From Vampirovibrionales bacterium (GTDB lineage Bacteria > Cyanobacteriota > Vampirovibrionia > Vampirovibrionales > Vampirovibrionaceae): a stretch of DNA of 64,000 nt. Below the pieces are notes generated by a model. The model had not been told where the DNA came from, did not search any database, and saw nothing but the letters and a program-made list of their open reading frames with translations. The stretch lies in NCBI GenBank assembly GCA_016712355.1, contig JADJRF010000005.1:1736001-1800000 (forward strand). The letters are read 5' to 3'. Positions 36,170 through 43,940 of the stretch are shown one piece after another (within the stretch, counting starts at the first letter, position 1; every line of letters starts with the position of its first letter). A program made the translations under genes and the position numbers.

Positions 36170-36906
36170 GCGTTTCGCCGGAACTGGCGGGTGGGATCGC
36201 CTTTCTGCAGGAGACAGCCCGCATTCTGATGGCGGCGGATATGCGGCAGGCGGCCCTGGTCACGCTGTGGCTCTCTGCGGTCGCCTCTCTGGGCGCGATT
36301 CTCATCGGGATGGTGGCGGCGTTCTCTCGCCTGTCGTCTTTTAAGCCCTTGCGATGGCTGGCGATCGGCTATATTGAGATATTTCGAAATACGCCGTTGC
36401 TGATTCAGCTCCTGTTCTGGTATAGCGGTCTTCAAAGCGTCGGCGTGACTCTCGCTCCCGAGCTTTGCGGAATTGTGGGGCTCTCGTTGTATACCGGAGC
36501 CTTTCTCGCGGAGATCTTTCGGGCGGGCGTGCTAGCGGTGTCCGCTCAACAGCGCGATGCCGGTCTGGCGCTGGGCCTGACGCCGTTGCAAGTCTACCTG
36601 CGCGTGTTGCTGCCACAGGCTGCCCGCATGAGCCTGCCAGCGGTGGGAAACCAGTTGGCGAGTCTGCTCAAGAACTCCTCGCTGCTGGCCTTTATCACGG
36701 TCGAAGAAGCTTTCTATATGGTTTATCGCGGCGCGGTAGAAGAGTTTCGACCTGCGCCGTACTTTCTGGCGGGGGCGGCGTTCTATGTGGCGGCAACGCT
36801 GCTGGTTTCGGGTGTGATTCACAGTCTGGATCGTTTGCTGGGCCGGCGTTTTAACAGGGCCGTTCTGCCTGCGTCTACTCCGGCGCTGACGGCGACCGGG
36901 AGTTAG
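36166..36906 (+). CDS. Amino acid ABC transporter permease (HisMQ family), first subunit
   Basis: A 246-aa permease with several hydrophobic segments. Sequence IEIFRNTPLLIQLLFWYSGL is the HisMQ hallmark early in the protein, and the ATPase-docking EAA-like loop reads QQRDAGLALGLTPLQVYLRVLLPQA (about 155-180). The GTG at 36166 overlaps the stop of the binding-protein gene as GTGA; longer frames upstream run through that gene. It probably forms a heterodimer with the next gene product. Confidence 0.88.
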   Translation: MSVSPELAGGIAFLQETARILMAADMRQAALVTLWLSAVASLGAILIGMVAAFSRLSSFKPLRWLAIGYIEIFRNTPLLIQLLFWYSGLQSVGVTLAPELCGIVGLSLYTGAFLAEIFRAGVLAVSAQQRDAGLALGLTPLQVYLRVLLPQAARMSLPAVGNQLASLLKNSSLLAFITVEEAFYMVYRGAVEEFRPAPYFLAGAAFYVAATLLVSGVIHSLDRLLGRRFNRAVLPASTPALTATGS

Positions 36907-36909
36907 GCC

Positions 36910-37608
36910 GTGATGCGCGATTTTCACTTTGAGGATATTCTCACTGGCTGGCCGCTCTTGGCTCAAGGGCTTGTCACGACAGTGATTCTTGCTGTGTTAA
37001 GCGCTCTCTTCAGCCTGCCGCTGGGAATTGCGCTGGGGTCTTTGCGCGCGGACGCTCCCCGCTTACTCTGGCCGTTGCGAGTGGCGGCGACGCTCTATAT
37101 TGAGGGAATGCGCAGCCTTCCGCTCATTTTATGGCTGGCCTTCGTGCATTACGGCCTGATGTTCTGGGTGAATAATGCGCTGGACCGCCCATCCAGCTTC
37201 CTGGAATCGGCGCTCGCAGGATTTATCCTGTTTGAGGCTGCGTATTTTGCTGAAATCTGGCGTGGGGGGCTGCTGAGCGTTCGCTCCGGCGAGCGAGACG
37301 CCGCTCGGAGTCTGGGCCTTTCGCCATTGGACCGCTATAGACGCATCTACGCGCCGCTGGCCTTCTCGCGGGCGCTTCCCGCATTAGTCGGTCAGTTGAT
37401 TTCCCTGTTGAAAGATACCTCGCTCGCCTCGATTATCGGGGTCATGGAGCTGACTAGAATGGGGGAAATCCTCTACCAGAACACGTATCACGACTTTGAA
37501 GCGCTTGTGTTTCTTGCTCTAACGTATTTTTTACTCTGTTTTGGCCTGTCTGCGCTGGGGCGCCGACTGGAGGCCATACTTTCCAAAGGCCGGGCGCAGA
37601 TGGCTTAA
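36910..37608 (+). CDS. Amino acid ABC transporter permease (HisMQ family), second subunit
   Basis: A 232-aa partner permease. Hallmarks are YIEGMRSLPLILWLAF and the EAA loop SGERDAARSLGLSPLDRYRRIYAP (about 120-145), with hydrophobic helices on either side. Start is GTG 36910 or ATG 36913, three bases after the first permease stop. It converges on trmD with a 16-bp gap. The missing ATPase is either elsewhere on the chromosome or shared with another importer. Confidence 0.88.
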   Translation: MMRDFHFEDILTGWPLLAQGLVTTVILAVLSALFSLPLGIALGSLRADAPRLLWPLRVAATLYIEGMRSLPLILWLAFVHYGLMFWVNNALDRPSSFLESALAGFILFEAAYFAEIWRGGLLSVRSGERDAARSLGLSPLDRYRRIYAPLAFSRALPALVGQLISLLKDTSLASIIGVMELTRMGEILYQNTYHDFEALVFLALTYFLLCFGLSALGRRLEAILSKGRAQMA

Positions 37609-37624
37609 CGGCCTCGGCCTGTCG

Positions 37625-38320
37625 TTATGAGTCCAACAGGTCAGGACGCCGCCGCCGGGTGCGCTCCTGGGCCTGATCGCGTCGCCAATCCGCGATGCGC
37701 GCGTGATCGCCGCTGAGCAGCACGTCGGGGACGGGTAAATCGTCGTAGCAGGCGGGGCGCGTGTAATGAGGATAATCCAGCAAGCCATGGAAGAAAGAGT
37801 CCGCCTCGACGGAATCCCGCTTCTGCACCACGCCGGGAATCTGCCGACTGACGGCATCGACAATGGCCAGCGCAGCCAATTCGCCGCCGGTCAGAACGAA
37901 ATCCCCCAGCGACACTTCCTGAACGCACGCCGTTCGTTTCTGTATCAGCGAGACGATGCGCTCGTCATAGCCTTCGTAATGCCCGCAGAGAATCACGATC
38001 TGCTGGCATTGAGACAGTTCAAGCGCCATCGCCTGATCGAAGCGGCGTCCAGCAGGGCTGGTCAGCAAGACCTGATGCGGCTGCGCTAGTGGCATTAGGC
38101 TTTTAAAGGCGTCGTCTACGGGTTGGCAGGTCATGACCATGCCGCTGCCGCCGCCATAGGGCGCATCATCGACCTTTCGGTGCGGATCGACGGTAAAATC
38201 CCTCGGATTAACAGCCTCTACACGGATCAATCCCGCTTGAGAGGCGCGCCCCAGAATGCTTGCGCCCACATACGGCGCAATCACCTCTGGAAACAGGGTC
38301 AGAATCGAAAACCGTATCAT
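37625..38320 (-). CDS. trmD: tRNA (guanine-N1-)-methyltransferase TrmD
   Basis: Methylates G37 in tRNAs to prevent frameshifting; it is usually essential. The 231-aa protein begins with the family's FSILTLFPEVIAPYVGASILGRA block, has DDAPYGGGSGMVM near 52-64 and the trefoil-knot SAM site CGHYEGYDERI near 116-126. The family usually has 230-250 aa, so this is at the short end but complete. It is not next to rimM, rpsP or rplS, its common partners. The start ATG is at 38320. Confidence 0.94.
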   Translation of the reverse strand: MIRFSILTLFPEVIAPYVGASILGRASQAGLIRVEAVNPRDFTVDPHRKVDDAPYGGGSGMVMTCQPVDDAFKSLMPLAQPHQVLLTSPAGRRFDQAMALELSQCQQIVILCGHYEGYDERIVSLIQKRTACVQEVSLGDFVLTGGELAALAIVDAVSRQIPGVVQKRDSVEADSFFHGLLDYPHYTRPACYDDLPVPDVLLSGDHARIADWRRDQAQERTRRRRPDLLDS

Positions 38321-38361
38321 GCCTAAAACGTTGTCGTTGCTTGCCCGTTCGGGACTTGCCT

Positions 38362-39567
38362 TTAGTCCGGCTGTTGCGCGCCGGCGGTTTCGGGTTTCTC
38401 AGAGGCCTTACGCAGGCGCTCACGGGCGACTTTCTTACTGGCCGTCATTTTATCGGTCAGGGCGAGGCGCGCCAGCGGTTCGCGCGTGTATTGCTTGTAA
38501 ATCACCAGAAAGTGCTGCAACTTCGGATTGTCGACGCTGAAGCTCAGATTGCCCGTCAAACGGCTGTTGGGATTGAGTTTCTGGAACCACAGACCTGAGT
38601 CGCCAAAGGGCGAGGCGTAAAAGATGGTCCCATTCTCATCTTCCAGCGCGATATCAAAGAAAGAGACGGTGTTCGCCGTTCGATTATCCAAGTCTACGCT
38701 GATCGTCAACTCGTTGGGCTCGCCAAATGGGTCGCTTCCCAAGCGCATGGCCAGAATTTTAGCCGTGAAGCCTTCTGGCGCAAAGTTCTTGGCGGCCTGG
38801 TCGGGCATATCGACTGTGGGGAGCTTGAGCGGCTCCTGCAGCTTGATTTTGAGATCCGCGCCCGGCTGAATCATTGCCGCGTGGCCCTTGGTGACGATTG
38901 CGGATGTCAGGCCCGCCGCGCCGCCCAGCGCCGCGCCGCCCGCCAGCGCGTAGCCGTTGGAGGCTGCAACTGCCGCCATTCCGCCATATTTCAAGACCAT
39001 GACGGCACCGACGACCCCACCGACTGCGGTGTAGGCTGTACTGCGCCCAACGATCTTCGCCGCAGCGGTAAGCGGCTTGTCTTTGTTGGAAAACTGCCCC
39101 TCAATCGGGATTTCGCGCCCATCGGGGGTGATCAGATAGTCGAAACGCGTGGTGATATAGGCATTCCGTCCCGCCCAGCGCGGCCCCTTCGATTGCGAGA
39201 CGATGCCGTGACACAGCGTCCCGCGCGGGATCACGGTCTTGCCGTCCACCTGATAATCGCGTGAGATTTTGGCAAAGAACTCATCGCCTTCGGTGGCGGA
39301 AATCGAGGTGAGGGGCGTGGTGACGGTCATTTCCAGATCGACGCCCTTTTCGATGGCCTTTACGTCATCGTAATTGACATGCGGGTCCTGGCGTTGCTCG
39401 CTCTGAATAATTGAGCCCTGTAAAGGTTCTTGCTCGGCATGCGCGACGCAAAGGCCCAGCGCAAAAGGGCTACTGATAGCCAGCGCCAGCATGCCGCCGT
39501 TCACGCGCCGGTTTAGACGGCGAAAGGGGCCTGAAAGGCTCTTGGGAATTAAAAGGGCGTCTGGCAT
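38362..39567 (-). CDS. Exported protein of unknown function with TM and beta-rich domains
   Basis: About 401 aa. The N-terminus has a hydrophobic segment (about 26-42) ending in CVAHAEQ, which looks like a signal peptide with AHA-type cleavage. A mature domain of beta-strand character (about 70-180) is followed by an Ala/Gly-rich segment (about 195-240) that could insert in a membrane, then another beta-rich part. The ATG at 39567 follows CGGAGAC; the frame runs 7 codons further. No recognised family. It could be an envelope or secretion-associated protein. Confidence 0.65.
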   Translation of the reverse strand: MPDALLIPKSLSGPFRRLNRRVNGGMLALAISSPFALGLCVAHAEQEPLQGSIIQSEQRQDPHVNYDDVKAIEKGVDLEMTVTTPLTSISATEGDEFFAKISRDYQVDGKTVIPRGTLCHGIVSQSKGPRWAGRNAYITTRFDYLITPDGREIPIEGQFSNKDKPLTAAAKIVGRSTAYTAVGGVVGAVMVLKYGGMAAVAASNGYALAGGAALGGAAGLTSAIVTKGHAAMIQPGADLKIKLQEPLKLPTVDMPDQAAKNFAPEGFTAKILAMRLGSDPFGEPNELTISVDLDNRTANTVSFFDIALEDENGTIFYASPFGDSGLWFQKLNPNSRLTGNLSFSVDNPKLQHFLVIYKQYTREPLARLALTDKMTASKKVARERLRKASEKPETAGAQQPD

Positions 39568-39709
39568 GAAAATAGTCTCCGCACGCAAGGGCGTCGCGTC
39601 CCCTCAGCCGGATGCCTGTCGCTGAGGGCGCGTATTGTTATTCTACCCGCAAAGAGCCAATTTCCGTCACCTGTTTGCACGACGTTTGCGCCCCGCGCCG
39701 GGTTTGCCA

Positions 39710-39715
39710 TAGAAT
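39710..39715 (+). promoter_or_regulatory. Possible -10 box for the transaldolase-like gene
   Basis: TAGAAT at 39710-39715, with TTGCGC about 18 bp upstream (39686-39691). It lies about 50 bp before the ATG at 39767 and matches similar boxes before pseB and grpE in this window. Confidence 0.4.
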
Positions 39716-39766
39716 GCCCTTGCCCGCGTTTTTTAGAACCCCAAGACTTAGAAAAGGACCGTTGCG

Positions 39767-40426
39767 ATGCAACTTTTCGTGGATACCGCCAATCTGGATG
39801 AAATCCGCGCCGCCGCCGAAATGGGCGTCATTAGCGGCGTTACCACCAATCCAACGCTCTTGGCGCGTAATGGCGCGGGCAATGTCGAATCGGTGATCCG
39901 CGAAATTGGCGCACTGGTGCCAGGTCCCGTGAGCATGGAATGCGTCAGCGACGATTGCGCGGGCATGTTGGCCGAAGGGCGGCGCTTTCGCCAGTGGGGC
40001 GACAATGTATACGTCAAAGTCCCGTTTTGCGTTGAAGGCGTTAAAGCTGTGCGCCAGTTCAGCGAGGAAGGCATTCCCACCAATGTGACGCTGGTATTCT
40101 CCGCCAATCAGGCGCTGCTGGCGGCCAATGCGGGCGCGACGCTCATCAGCTCGTTTGTCGGACGGCTCGATGATATTGGCTACGACGGCATCCAGGTCAT
40201 TGCGCAGGCGGTCGAACTGATGGAAACCCACCGCTTCGCCAGCAAAATTCTGTCGGCGAGCATCCGTCATCCGTTGCACGTCACGCAATCGGCCGAGGCG
40301 GGCGCGCATATTGCGACGATCCCCTTCGATGTCCTTAAAAAAATGTACCATCACCCGCTGACAGAAAAAGGCATCGCCGCCTTTACCGCTGACTGGCGGG
40401 CGCTTCAGGGCGCTGGCGCCCAATAG
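39767..40426 (+). CDS. Transaldolase-like / fructose-6-phosphate aldolase
   Basis: A 219-aa class I aldolase of the small transaldolase group that cleaves or transfers dihydroxyacetone units on sugar phosphates. MQLFVDTANLDEIRAA is the family N-terminus, GVTTNPTLLA the substrate-binding loop (about 24-33), and the Schiff-base Lys lies in NVYVKVPF (about residue 85). The late IPFDVLKKMYHHPLTEKGI segment is also typical. Its length matches the FSA/TalC group rather than long transaldolases. Whether the natural reaction is transaldolase or F6P aldolase is not readable from sequence. Confidence 0.9.
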   Translation: MQLFVDTANLDEIRAAAEMGVISGVTTNPTLLARNGAGNVESVIREIGALVPGPVSMECVSDDCAGMLAEGRRFRQWGDNVYVKVPFCVEGVKAVRQFSEEGIPTNVTLVFSANQALLAANAGATLISSFVGRLDDIGYDGIQVIAQAVELMETHRFASKILSASIRHPLHVTQSAEAGAHIATIPFDVLKKMYHHPLTEKGIAAFTADWRALQGAGAQ

Positions 40427-40788
40427 TCGCGCCTCGCATGACAATACGCCTCTCTGTTGAAGAGGGGGAGACGTCTGTTTCTTTCGCGATGTAACAGATC
40501 GTCTCGTTAATGGGCTTTAGCGGTATACAACATGCAAACAGCCTTTATAATAAAACGCAAGGAGAGGCAGTCTGATTTAAAAGGCAATGACAATCATCCG
40601 CAATGAAATAGGCTAAATTGCCCATTCATGCAATTCTCCTTCCCTTGTTTGTTCCTGTTTCAAAATGCTCGGAGTGCGACGCTCCGAACGCCACTGATGA
40701 TCCGGCAGAGGCGATTAAATGCTCCGTGACGGCGCGATCGGCCCGACACGACAGTTTAACGCTGCATTTGACACAAGGTGATATTGCG
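40427..40788 (+). other. 362-bp gap with a TATAAT box and a nine-codon leader-like ORF
   Basis: TATAAT is at 40546-40551 without a good -35. A ribosome-binding-like AAGGAGAGG follows at 40559-40567, then AAAAGG and an ATG at 40587 opening MTIIRNEIG, which stops at 40616. The next possible start (TTG 40618) opens a frame that looks non-coding before the ATG at 40789. This resembles a short leader peptide, or simply a vestigial start. Confidence 0.35.
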
Positions 40789-41088
40789 ATGAAACAATTA
40801 CTCCGCCGTCCCGCCCGCGCCCTCAATAAAGGCTGCGCCAACGTCCGCCGCAAGCTGAATCAGCTCAGCGACGATGAATGCCGGACGTTTCAAGTGGCCG
40901 TCAACATTCGCCTGCTGAATCAGTCGCTATTACGGGCGCAATATGTTGCCATTAGCGCCATCGATCCCGTCTTCGAGGGCGAAGGGGCAGGCCCGGCGCA
41001 GGCTTTACGCATTATGGTCGAAGGTCCGTCGCAGAATCTTCGATATTTTGAGCGCCTGCTGCGTAAAGCGCGCCTTAGTATGGCGTAG
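40789..41088 (+). CDS. Small basic protein of unknown function
   Basis: A 99-aa protein with a basic N-terminal third (MKQLLRRPARALNKGCANVRRK) and a C-terminal part with LRIMVEGPSQNLRYFERLLRKA. No family is recognised. The ATG at 40789 follows AAGGTG at good spacing, which supports it as a real start; a longer frame to 40618 is open but unlikely. It lies between a transaldolase-like gene and the DUF1385 gene, both on the same strand. Confidence 0.55.
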   Translation: MKQLLRRPARALNKGCANVRRKLNQLSDDECRTFQVAVNIRLLNQSLLRAQYVAISAIDPVFEGEGAGPAQALRIMVEGPSQNLRYFERLLRKARLSMA

Positions 41089-41180
41089 CATGACAACCTT
41101 AAAGCAGCACGCTGACGACGCAAAAATGCGGACGTTTGCGCGATGCGTCACAGGCGGGCTGTTTTGCCGCTCGTATCCGG

Positions 41181-41186
41181 TATAAT
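41181..41186 (+). promoter_or_regulatory. Possible -10 box for the DUF1385 gene
   Basis: A perfect TATAAT at 41181-41186 lies 35 bp before the ATG at 41221. No good -35 hexamer is present at 16-18 bp. Confidence 0.4.
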
Positions 41187-41220
41187 AGGGGCGACACTGG
41201 CCTTTTATACGGGATAGCCT

Positions 41221-42432
41221 ATGCCGCTTGCGTCGTCCTCGTGCCCGGAGAATCCGCTTCCGGCGACCGGTCCGCTTCTGGACAGCCCGGCGCTGGCGCT
41301 GCTGGACGCGCGCCCGGTGTCCTGTATTGCGGAACGTCTTGACCCCATAGCCGCCCAGCGGTCCGATACCTTGCTCACTGCGCAGACGCTCGCCTTGTCG
41401 GCGCCGTGTGCGGGGGGCGAGCCCGACCCGCAGCGCGATTGCTATCCTGTCATCGATGCCAATGGCGCGTTGTGCGGCCTGATCGATGACCGAATTCTGC
41501 TTGGCGCAACGCGGGCTGCCCTCCCCACGCCTGTCGAGGGTCTTTCTGCTCACGCGTGTGTCGGCGAGGCGCGCGCGCGTTTTCTGCAAGACGCCGCCCT
41601 GCGCTGGATTCCCCTGATGATGGCGGACGGGGGCTATAGCGGCTATTGCGCCAGTCGTCAGGCGTTGCGGGAACTGTGTCTGCGCGCCGCGCCGAAACCG
41701 CCGCGTCTGGGCGGGATGGCGACGCCGCTGGGAGTGTATATCACGTCGGGGCGTTATCGCGGCGGCGCGCCTGCCTGGGCGATAGCGCTCAACGGCGCTG
41801 CGCTGGCCGTTGGCTCGACGCTGGCGCAAATAGCCTTCATGATCGCTTTTGCGGCGGCTATGACGTGGTTTCCGGCGCTGGGGAAACTGGGATTCCTGGC
41901 GCGGATCTGGCTGGAGACGGCGTTTTTGATTCCCGCGCTGTTTATCATGCTGCGGCTAACGCCACTGGCTGGGCTTCATGCGGCGGAACACATGACGATT
42001 AACGCGGTCGAGCGTCGCTTGCCGTTGACGCTGGAGGCGGTTCGCGGCCAATCGCGCGAGCATCGTCGCTGCGGTACGAATCTGACGGTTTTGCTTTCTG
42101 GGGCCTTGCTGGGCTGGCTGACGCTGGAGGCGATGGGGCCGTATGTCAATGAAGCCGGCCGTGTGCTGTTTCTGCTGGGATGGATCGTCTTGCTGATGCG
42201 CTATTGGCGGACAGCGGGGTTGTGGCTTCAGCGCTATTTCACCACGCGCGCGCCGAGCGACGCCCAGATTCAAAGCGGAATTCGGGCTGCTCAGGCCGTT
42301 TTACGCCAGTACGAAAGCCAGCCCCACGGGCCCACGCCCTTGTGGCGGCGTTTATGGGGCAGTGGCCTGCCGCAGGCCCTGGCCGGATTCTACGCCGCTC
42401 AAAGCCTGATCGACTGGCTGATGGGCGGCTGA
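41221..42432 (+). CDS. CBS-like / DUF1385 membrane protein
   Basis: A 403-aa protein. The C-terminal two-thirds matches the DUF1385 pattern by eye: several hydrophobic helices (about 195-250, 285-330) around LHAAEHMTINAVERR (about 256-270) and EHRRCGTNLTVLLSGA, the HAxEH and HxRCG signatures. The N-terminal part (about 30-155) reads like a CBS-domain pair (YPVIDANGALCGLIDDR and WIPLMMADGGYSGYCASR), an unusual attachment. DUF1385 is also found as YqhQ in Firmicutes, of unknown function. The ATG at 41221 has only a weak upstream GGGATAG. It converges on the acidic small protein gene; a strong stem-loop lies between them. Confidence 0.72.
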   Translation: MPLASSSCPENPLPATGPLLDSPALALLDARPVSCIAERLDPIAAQRSDTLLTAQTLALSAPCAGGEPDPQRDCYPVIDANGALCGLIDDRILLGATRAALPTPVEGLSAHACVGEARARFLQDAALRWIPLMMADGGYSGYCASRQALRELCLRAAPKPPRLGGMATPLGVYITSGRYRGGAPAWAIALNGAALAVGSTLAQIAFMIAFAAAMTWFPALGKLGFLARIWLETAFLIPALFIMLRLTPLAGLHAAEHMTINAVERRLPLTLEAVRGQSREHRRCGTNLTVLLSGALLGWLTLEAMGPYVNEAGRVLFLLGWIVLLMRYWRTAGLWLQRYFTTRAPSDAQIQSGIRAAQAVLRQYESQPHGPTPLWRRLWGSGLPQALAGFYAAQSLIDWLMGG

Positions 42433-42456
42433 CGCGAAAGACGTCTGTAAACAACG

Positions 42457-42495
42457 ACCAGCCCCTTTTTCGCAATGACTGCGTTTGGGGGCTGG
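42457..42495. terminator. Stem-loop between convergent genes (possible terminator, no U-run)
   Basis: ACCAGCCCC (42457-42465) and GGGGCTGGT (42487-42495) pair perfectly over 9 bp. The loop contains a second short stem (CGCA/TGCG). There is no T-run on either side, so this is at best a weak or bidirectional terminator. It lies 24 bp after the DUF1385 stop. Confidence 0.4.
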
Positions 42496-42589
42496 TTCGC
42501 TGATGAGATTCTCGCGGCTACTATGCGCGCGAGACCTTCTGCTTCTCAGGCGTTTGCTGTTTATTCAGAGGATGGAGGATATTTGCGCA

Positions 42590-42919
42590 TTACCCGGCAG
42601 CGGCAGCGCAGGCGCGCGGGCAGAATTTTTCGCTGAATTGCCGCAGTTGCTTGCGAAACGCGCTCATCTGGCGGATATGTTCAATCCACTCATAGGGATA
42701 ATCCAGCGAGGGGTGTGAAGAAGCCGCTACCTGGGTGCTTTCCGCTTCGTCCTCGTCCAGGATTTCGTCCCAATCGTCGTCCAGATAGCCGCGCCAGTCG
42801 AGTTGATGATACTCCGGCAGCCTTGACGCCATGAACTGCGTTTCGTGAAGAGAAGTATGAAACGAGGCGACCGGCGGTTTTTCTGGCAGGGCGTCGTTTT
42901 GCGAGTTCCGATACGTCAT
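42590..42919 (-). CDS. Small acidic protein of unknown function with a structured leader
   Basis: A 109-aa acidic protein with an Asp/Glu-rich middle (YLDDDWDEILDEDEAEST, about 45-62) and a Cys/Ala C-terminus. No family is recognised. The ATG at 42919 is preceded by a strong AAGGAGG at good spacing, so this is very likely expressed. Upstream on the same strand lies a nested hairpin set (42960-43050) resembling an attenuator or riboswitch. The gene could respond to whatever that structure senses. Confidence 0.65.
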   Translation of the reverse strand: MTYRNSQNDALPEKPPVASFHTSLHETQFMASRLPEYHQLDWRGYLDDDWDEILDEDEAESTQVAASSHPSLDYPYEWIEHIRQMSAFRKQLRQFSEKFCPRACAAAAG

Positions 42920-42959
42920 GGCGCGAGGTCCTCCTTAATACAATATCGTCTTAAAACTT

Positions 42960-43050
42960 GCAGCGGGCGCAATGGGCGGGGCGAATGGCGAGGAGAAAAG
43001 CCCTTGCCCGTGGGTCTCAGGCGTTTCTGAGGCAAGGCATTGCGCCCTGC
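42960..43050 (-). promoter_or_regulatory. Structured leader with nested stems upstream of the small acidic protein gene
   Basis: Three nested stems are visible in 91 bp: GGGCGCAATG/CATTGCGCCC (10 bp, 42965-42974 with 43038-43047, extended by GCA/TGC outside a small bulge), CCTTGC/GCAAGG (43002-43007 with 43032-43037) and CTCAG/CTGAG (43016-43020 with 43027-43031). Read on the minus strand, the inner hairpin is followed at once by CTTTTC, as in an intrinsic terminator, while the outer stem encloses it. The block ends about 22 bp before the ribosome-binding site. Function (attenuator, riboswitch, cis-acting RNA) is inference; I do not recognise a known class. Confidence 0.5.
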
Positions 43051-43840
43051 TACGCGCGCAGACGCTTTTCATTCAGGGACTATCTTCAATGGGCATGCGT
43101 CTTTTGGCTTCTTCCAGTCGCCCGGCTCGCTTGATAAGGCCACCAAGCCATGATCGCGCGGCGGATGCCGTTGGGACGCCGTACGCCTGACCATCACAGG
43201 GGAACGAATCGCCTTTATTAAAGAATTAATACCCTTCCTGAAGCGGACGACATTGCCGGAACTGGAATCTCCTCACGCCCTGAATTCTATTTGCCCGGCG
43301 GGCCAGCGCCAAGCGGTGTCAGTGTCGGGGGTGTTTCAGGGACGTCGTTCCGGGCAGGTCCTCCACTGCGTCTGAGCCACACGTTCTAAACGCTGCAAGT
43401 TTCTCGGTCTTTACAGCATACCAATGGTCCTGCAGTTAGACCACGCCCGATAGGATGATCTCATTCCTCCCTCCATCGGGGAGTACCTGACGGCGTGATG
43501 TTAGCCAACCGGGTCTGGCGCATAATGCAGCACAAGTTGATAACGAACGCGTCGCAAGCCGGACAGGGCTTGGCGAAGCAGGGGGCTCTGCGCCAGGAGG
43601 GGCGTCGCGGCTTGCTGCGATTTGCGTTCATTCCGGTTGGGTCTGACGTTGGAATATTACTCGGGTCTTAATGACTCGTTTGGCTTGCGTTTTCTGGGTC
43701 GATTCCGGGCTTGTGCGCTTTCTTCAGTTTGCATTTCCTTGGCGTATTAAGCGCCGGACGCTTACGTCCCAAAGGCTTTAAGTACAGGTTTTTATCAAAC
43801 GACAATAAAACGGTTGGCTGTTAGACACGTGAATACCGCC
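43051..43840. other. 790 bp without a recognised gene, ending in an intrinsic terminator
   Basis: No frame here has a ribosome-binding site, typical codon use or a recognisable product. AT-rich patches lie at about 43210-43235 and in 43660-43830. There is no tRNA and no sign of RNase P, tmRNA or SRP core motifs on either strand. A clean terminator lies just downstream (43841), which implies a plus-strand transcript through part of this region. Confidence 0.55.
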
Positions 43841-43872
43841 GGCAACACATTCCAAGGGTGTTGCCGTCTTTT
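43841..43872 (+). terminator. Rho-independent terminator with no annotated gene upstream
   Basis: GGCAACAC (43841-43848) pairs with GTGTTGCC (43858-43865) over 8 bp, followed by GTCTTTTT. It is a good plus-strand intrinsic terminator. The nearest plus-strand gene ends 1.4 kb upstream at 42432, so it probably ends a non-coding or leader transcript. The next gene starts 68 bp downstream. Confidence 0.75.
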
Positions 43873-43940
43873 TATGTTCATATGAAGATAGCGGCGCGCG
43901 CCGACCGTGCGCTTGTGGTGTCAATCGTTGGGACGTCGCC

